DNA of 36,260 bases from positions 1 to 36,260 of the forward strand of contig CAXRIN010000093.1 in the NCBI GenBank assembly GCA_964230605.1, in the 5' to 3' direction. Below, in pieces: positions 33,354-36,260 of the stretch (position 1 is its first letter; each line of letters starts with the position of its first letter). Source of the DNA: GCA-002722245 sp964230605. Lineage in GTDB: Bacteria; Bacteroidota; Bacteroidia; Flavobacteriales_C; GCA-002722245. Under the pieces are notes generated by a model. The model did no database searches. It saw nothing but the letters and a program-made list of their open reading frames with translations, and was not told where the DNA came from. Made by a program: the position numbers and the translations under genes.

Positions 33354-33373
33354 TGGCCTGTGAAAACAGGCCA
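33354..33373. terminator. hairpin between convergent mscS and aminotransferase genes
   Basis: TGGCCTGT and ACAGGCCA form an 8-bp stem around GAAA. T-tracts on either side are weak, so termination is likely but not typical. Confidence 0.6.
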
Positions 33374-33383
33374 CTACAGGATA

Positions 33384-34586
33384 TTATAAATTAGTTCTTC
33401 CAGGATAAACTTTAAGTGCTTCTCTCAAGCATTTCATTGCTCTACGAAGTTTGTCTTCGTTGACAACGTATGCAATTCTCACCTGCTTTTTACCAGCGCC
33501 AGGAGTGACATAGAAACCACTACCAGGCGCGAACATTACTGTTTCTCCTTCATAGTCGAACTCAGATAAAATCCAACTACAGAATTTCTCATCGTCGTCT
33601 ATAGGTAATTCAACAACAGTATAAAAAGCACCGTATGGATGAGAGTATTTAATATCTGGAATCTTAGATAATTCCTCAATCAAAACATTCTTTCTTTTTT
33701 CGTATTCTTCTTTAACCTCCTTGTAATAAGAATCAGGTGCTTGCAAAGCTGCTTCAACAGCAACCTGACCAAATAGTGGAGGGCTTAATCTTGCTTGACC
33801 AAACTTTAGTGCGGTCTGCAACACTTCCTTATTTTTAGAAACAATTGCTCCAATACGAACTCCACACATAGAGTATCGTTTAGAAGCCGAATCCAGCATG
33901 ATTGCTTTATCTTCTAAACCTTTCAATTCCATTACCGATGGAGCATAATCTCCTTCGTAATAAAACTCACGATACACTTCGTCTGAAATCAAAAATAAAT
34001 CATATTTCAAGCAGATTTTTCTAAGTTTATCTAACTCTTCTCTGGAATAAGTATATCCAGTAGGATTGTTAGGTGAACAAATTAAAATAGCCTTAGTTCT
34101 TGGTCCGATTAACTTTTCAAATTCATCAATCGACGGTAAAGCGAAGTTATCTTCAATACTTGATTTTATTGGCTTTACTGTAATGTCAGCAGCACCAGCA
34201 AAACTTGAATAGTTAGCATAAAAGGGCTCAGGAACAATTACTTCATCCCATGGATTTAAGCAGCTCAATAAAACAATCATTAAAGCTTCAGAAGCTCCGT
34301 AAGTAATGATTAATTCATTAGATGAAATTTCAATATCGTATTTCTTGTAGTATTCTACAAAGGACTCACGAAGTGAAAGTTCTCCTTCACTTGGGCTGTA
34401 TTCAACAACTTCGAAATTAGTTTCCTTTAATTTGGCTATGGCCCATTCAGGAGTAGGAATATCAGGTTGACCAATATTTAATTGATGTACATATTTACCT
34501 TCCTTTCTTGCCTTTGCAGCAAGTGGTGAAAGCTTTCTAATTGGAGAAAGCGGCATTTGTACCCCTCTGTCTGAAATCTTTGCCAT
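33384..34586 (-). CDS. class I PLP aminotransferase (aspartate aminotransferase-like)
   Basis: A 400-residue fold-type I aminotransferase of the AspC/AspB-like group. Visible motifs are NIGQPDIPTP at 37-46, ITYGASEAL, SPNNPTGYTYSREEL at 171-185 and the PLP-binding SDEVYREFYY at 201-210. DSASKRYSMCGVRIG holds the Schiff-base Lys236, and APGSGFYVTPGAGKKQVRIAY the carboxylate-binding arginine. NPTG and GVRIG are typical of the Ib-type aspartate and aromatic aminotransferases. Substrate preference cannot be read from the sequence. It stands alone, convergent with mscS. Confidence 0.92.
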   Translation of the reverse strand: MAKISDRGVQMPLSPIRKLSPLAAKARKEGKYVHQLNIGQPDIPTPEWAIAKLKETNFEVVEYSPSEGELSLRESFVEYYKKYDIEISSNELIITYGASEALMIVLLSCLNPWDEVIVPEPFYANYSSFAGAADITVKPIKSSIEDNFALPSIDEFEKLIGPRTKAILICSPNNPTGYTYSREELDKLRKICLKYDLFLISDEVYREFYYEGDYAPSVMELKGLEDKAIMLDSASKRYSMCGVRIGAIVSKNKEVLQTALKFGQARLSPPLFGQVAVEAALQAPDSYYKEVKEEYEKRKNVLIEELSKIPDIKYSHPYGAFYTVVELPIDDDEKFCSWILSEFDYEGETVMFAPGSGFYVTPGAGKKQVRIAYVVNEDKLRRAMKCLREALKVYPGRTNL

Positions 34587-34613
34587 AATGCGCGAAATTA
34601 AGAATTTTAAGGA

Positions 34614-34640
34614 GACGATGGTCTATAGTCCATCGTCCAT
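34614..34640. repeat. hairpin with heptamer repeats upstream of the aminotransferase
   Basis: GACGATGG and CCATCGTC pair (34614-34621, 34630-34637). The right part also reads as three tandem 7-bp units GTCTATA, GTCCATC, GTCCATG. It has no T-tract and lies in the 61-bp spacer between the OmpA-like gene and the aminotransferase. Confidence 0.6.
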
Positions 34641-34647
34641 GGATTAA

Positions 34648-36120
34648 TTATCTAAATATTTTCTTGATTTCAAATTCTACACGACGGTTTTGAGCGTGTT
34701 CATCTTCAGATAATGGAGATTCAATAATAGGTTTGCTTTCACCGTATCCTTTTGCTTTTAATATACTGCGATTAACACCTAAAGAAATTAGATATTGAAC
34801 ACAAGCTTCGGCTCTTTGTTGTGAAAGTCTTTGGTTGTATGCTTCACTACCTCTGTTATCGGTATGTGCACTAATTTCAATTTCTTTGATTCGAGGGTTA
34901 GCTTTAATAAAGTCAGCCAACTTATTTAATTCCATTTTAGCATAAAAATTGACAGCAGATTTGTTGTATTCGAAGTAAACGCTTTGAACCTTTTCAGCTT
35001 GTGCGGTTTGTAGCTTTCTCATTTCAACATTTACAGCAACCTGACTTTCTCCATTTTCTCCATAAGTTGAAACTTTCAATTCTTGTTTGAAATAATTGTT
35101 TTTATTAATCAAGAAGGTATAATCTTGATTTGTTCTAAGAGCTACTTCATATAAACCATCAATATCAGTTTCCGTTGAGGTAACTAATTGTCCGTCTTGG
35201 TAAACTTTAACTTCAGCTTGGTAAATTGGTTGACCGTTAAAAGAAACTTTTCCTTTCTTGATAACTGCACCTCTTATGGGCATATCGAAGTGAAGGATTA
35301 AAGTATCCTTTTTAGTTTTTTGATTAGGGAAGAAGGAAATTTGATTAGAGTAATAATTCTCTTTTTTCAAAATCACTGTGTATAAATCAGTAGGAGAGAG
35401 GTCGGTATGGAAATGTCCAAATTCATCAGTTTGAACATTAACGAATTGTTCACCTTCAAGGAAAATATTAGCTGCAACATTAGGTAAAGCTCTTCCATCA
35501 CTACTAACTGTTCCAATAAAGTGAATGGTACCCTCTTTTTGATTTTTCTCCTTATACTTTTCGATTTCAAAATCAAGGTTTAAGAAATCCTTGTAATTCG
35601 CGCTTGACGGATCAAAATTAATTTGCTCTCCTTTAAAGTTCTCTTTAGAAATTCTGAAAGTATATTTTTTGTCTTTAGGTAAAGCAACAGTGAATCTACC
35701 AAATTCATCAGTTTTCGTTGAAACGATTAAATCGTTACCGCTAAATATTCTAACTTCAGCACCTTCTACAGTTTGTTCATCATTGTATACAATTCCAACG
35801 GTTTTGATATCTTTTTCATTATGAACTTCATTTTCAAATTCCTTGGCAATAGCTTCTTTACTCAATGCTGCTGTTTTTTCTTCTGGCGTAAGTTCTTTTT
35901 TCTCTTCAGGTTTTAAACCAAAATTCAAGAAAATATTATTAGCAGAAGCATCCATTTGACCAGGGGCTATAGTTTGTTTTTCTGCTTCAAAATCTTCTTT
36001 GATGGCTTCAATAGTGTACATTCCATCTCTACTTAGTAAGGCTGTGAAATTACCTTCATCATCAGTGATGATTTCTTTATAAAACTTTCCATCTCTCTGA
36101 ATTCTAACTCTTGTGTTTGC
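34648..36120 (-). pseudogene. OmpA-family protein with carboxypeptidase-like repeats, 5'-truncated
   Basis: The frame encodes at least three repeats of a carboxypeptidase-regulatory-like (CarboxypepD_reg) beta-sandwich (for example VEGAEVRIFSGND ... TDEFGRFTVALPKDKKYTF). A C-terminal OmpA domain follows with YFEYNKSAVNFYAKMELNKL and ISAHTDNRGSEAYNQRLSQQ then RAEACVQYL, the peptidoglycan-binding signature. The first ATG, at 36021, would give 457 residues but lies inside another repeat: the frame continues upstream with TRVRIQRDGKFY, ITDDEGNFTALLSRDG, then hits a stop at 36151-36153 with no start codon and no signal peptide. A transposase C-terminus on the same strand ends at 36140, so an insertion or rearrangement removed the 5' part. 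An intact gene would anchor the outer membrane to peptidoglycan. Confidence 0.8.
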
Positions 36121-36139
36121 TAATAACCTGAGCTCGATT

Positions 36140-36260
36140 CTAAAAAATAGTTAATTGGCATGTCTTAATTTCTTGAAATTTAATCTTCGGTTTTTTAGGG
36201 AAGAAAGAATATGCAATTAAAGCTGCAATAGTATTTACAATAAATCCCTTAAAAGATCTA
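36140..36260 (-). pseudogene. insertion-sequence transposase C-terminus (IS982-like suspected; cut by window edge)
   Basis: On the minus strand the frame is open from the window edge to a TAG at 36140-36142 and encodes RSFKGFIVNTIAALIAYSFF followed by PKKPKIKFQEIKTCQLTIF. A hydrophobic N-x3-A-x-L-I-A-Y segment followed by a KKP turn is usual at the end of DDE transposases of Bacteroidota, and I think of the IS982 group; the family is uncertain. The element end must lie between the stop codon and about 36115, where the OmpA-like coding sequence resumes. Only the last 40 codons are visible. Confidence 0.55.

Overview
The window is AT-rich chromosomal DNA from a member of the Bacteroidota, most likely the Flavobacteriales. 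The evidence is promoters of the TTTG/TAnnTTTG type (the tRNA-Lys one is near perfect), a DnaE with a fused N-terminal proofreading exonuclease, a type IX secretion C-terminal signal, DUF1573 proteins, a tRNA without an encoded CCA, and many short lipoprotein signals. The family or genus cannot be fixed from the sequence alone. Both edges hold remains of insertion sequences: an IS110-like transposase C-terminus at the left and a different transposase C-terminus at the right.

Left part (1-8752): IS110 tail, a 40-bp perfect palindrome, a TetR-family regulator, dnaE, then on the minus strand lgt, two tandem DUF1573 proteins and a thioredoxin-fold lipoprotein, a tRNA-Lys with its own promoter and terminator, and aroK on the plus strand.

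Centre (8896-28060): about 19 kb, all on the plus strand, that reads as a chitin / N-acetylglucosamine catabolic supercluster running into glycolysis. It holds gapA, pfkA, a five-gene operon (GH18 chitinase, two outer-membrane barrels, two paralogous sugar-binding-like lipoproteins), a NagB homologue, a NagB homologue fused to a PIG-L/LmbE deacetylase, a type IX-secreted carbohydrate-binding-like protein, a NagP-like MFS permease with a 228-residue extra domain, a NagX-like membrane protein and acetyl-CoA synthetase. The inferred flow is: chitin is cut by the chitinase; oligomers cross the outer membrane by the barrels and lipoproteins; GlcNAc enters by the NagP-like permease; deacetylation and deamination give fructose-6-phosphate for PfkA and GapA, and the released acetate is recovered by Acs. 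No SusC/SusD pair, GH20 hexosaminidase, GlcNAc kinase or NagA is present in the window. The barrel-lipoprotein cassette and the enlarged permease are the best candidates for something undescribed.

Right part (28061-36260): a cystathionine beta-synthase-like enzyme with CBS domains (minus), a LolC/E-type permease (minus) divergent from a NamZ-like (DUF1343/GH171) lipoprotein and an MscS channel (plus), a class I aminotransferase (minus), and an OmpA-family protein whose 5' end has been cut off next to the transposase remnant. The spacers here and just after nagX carry at least four imperfect-palindrome elements that look like dispersed repeats, one of them nested inside another.
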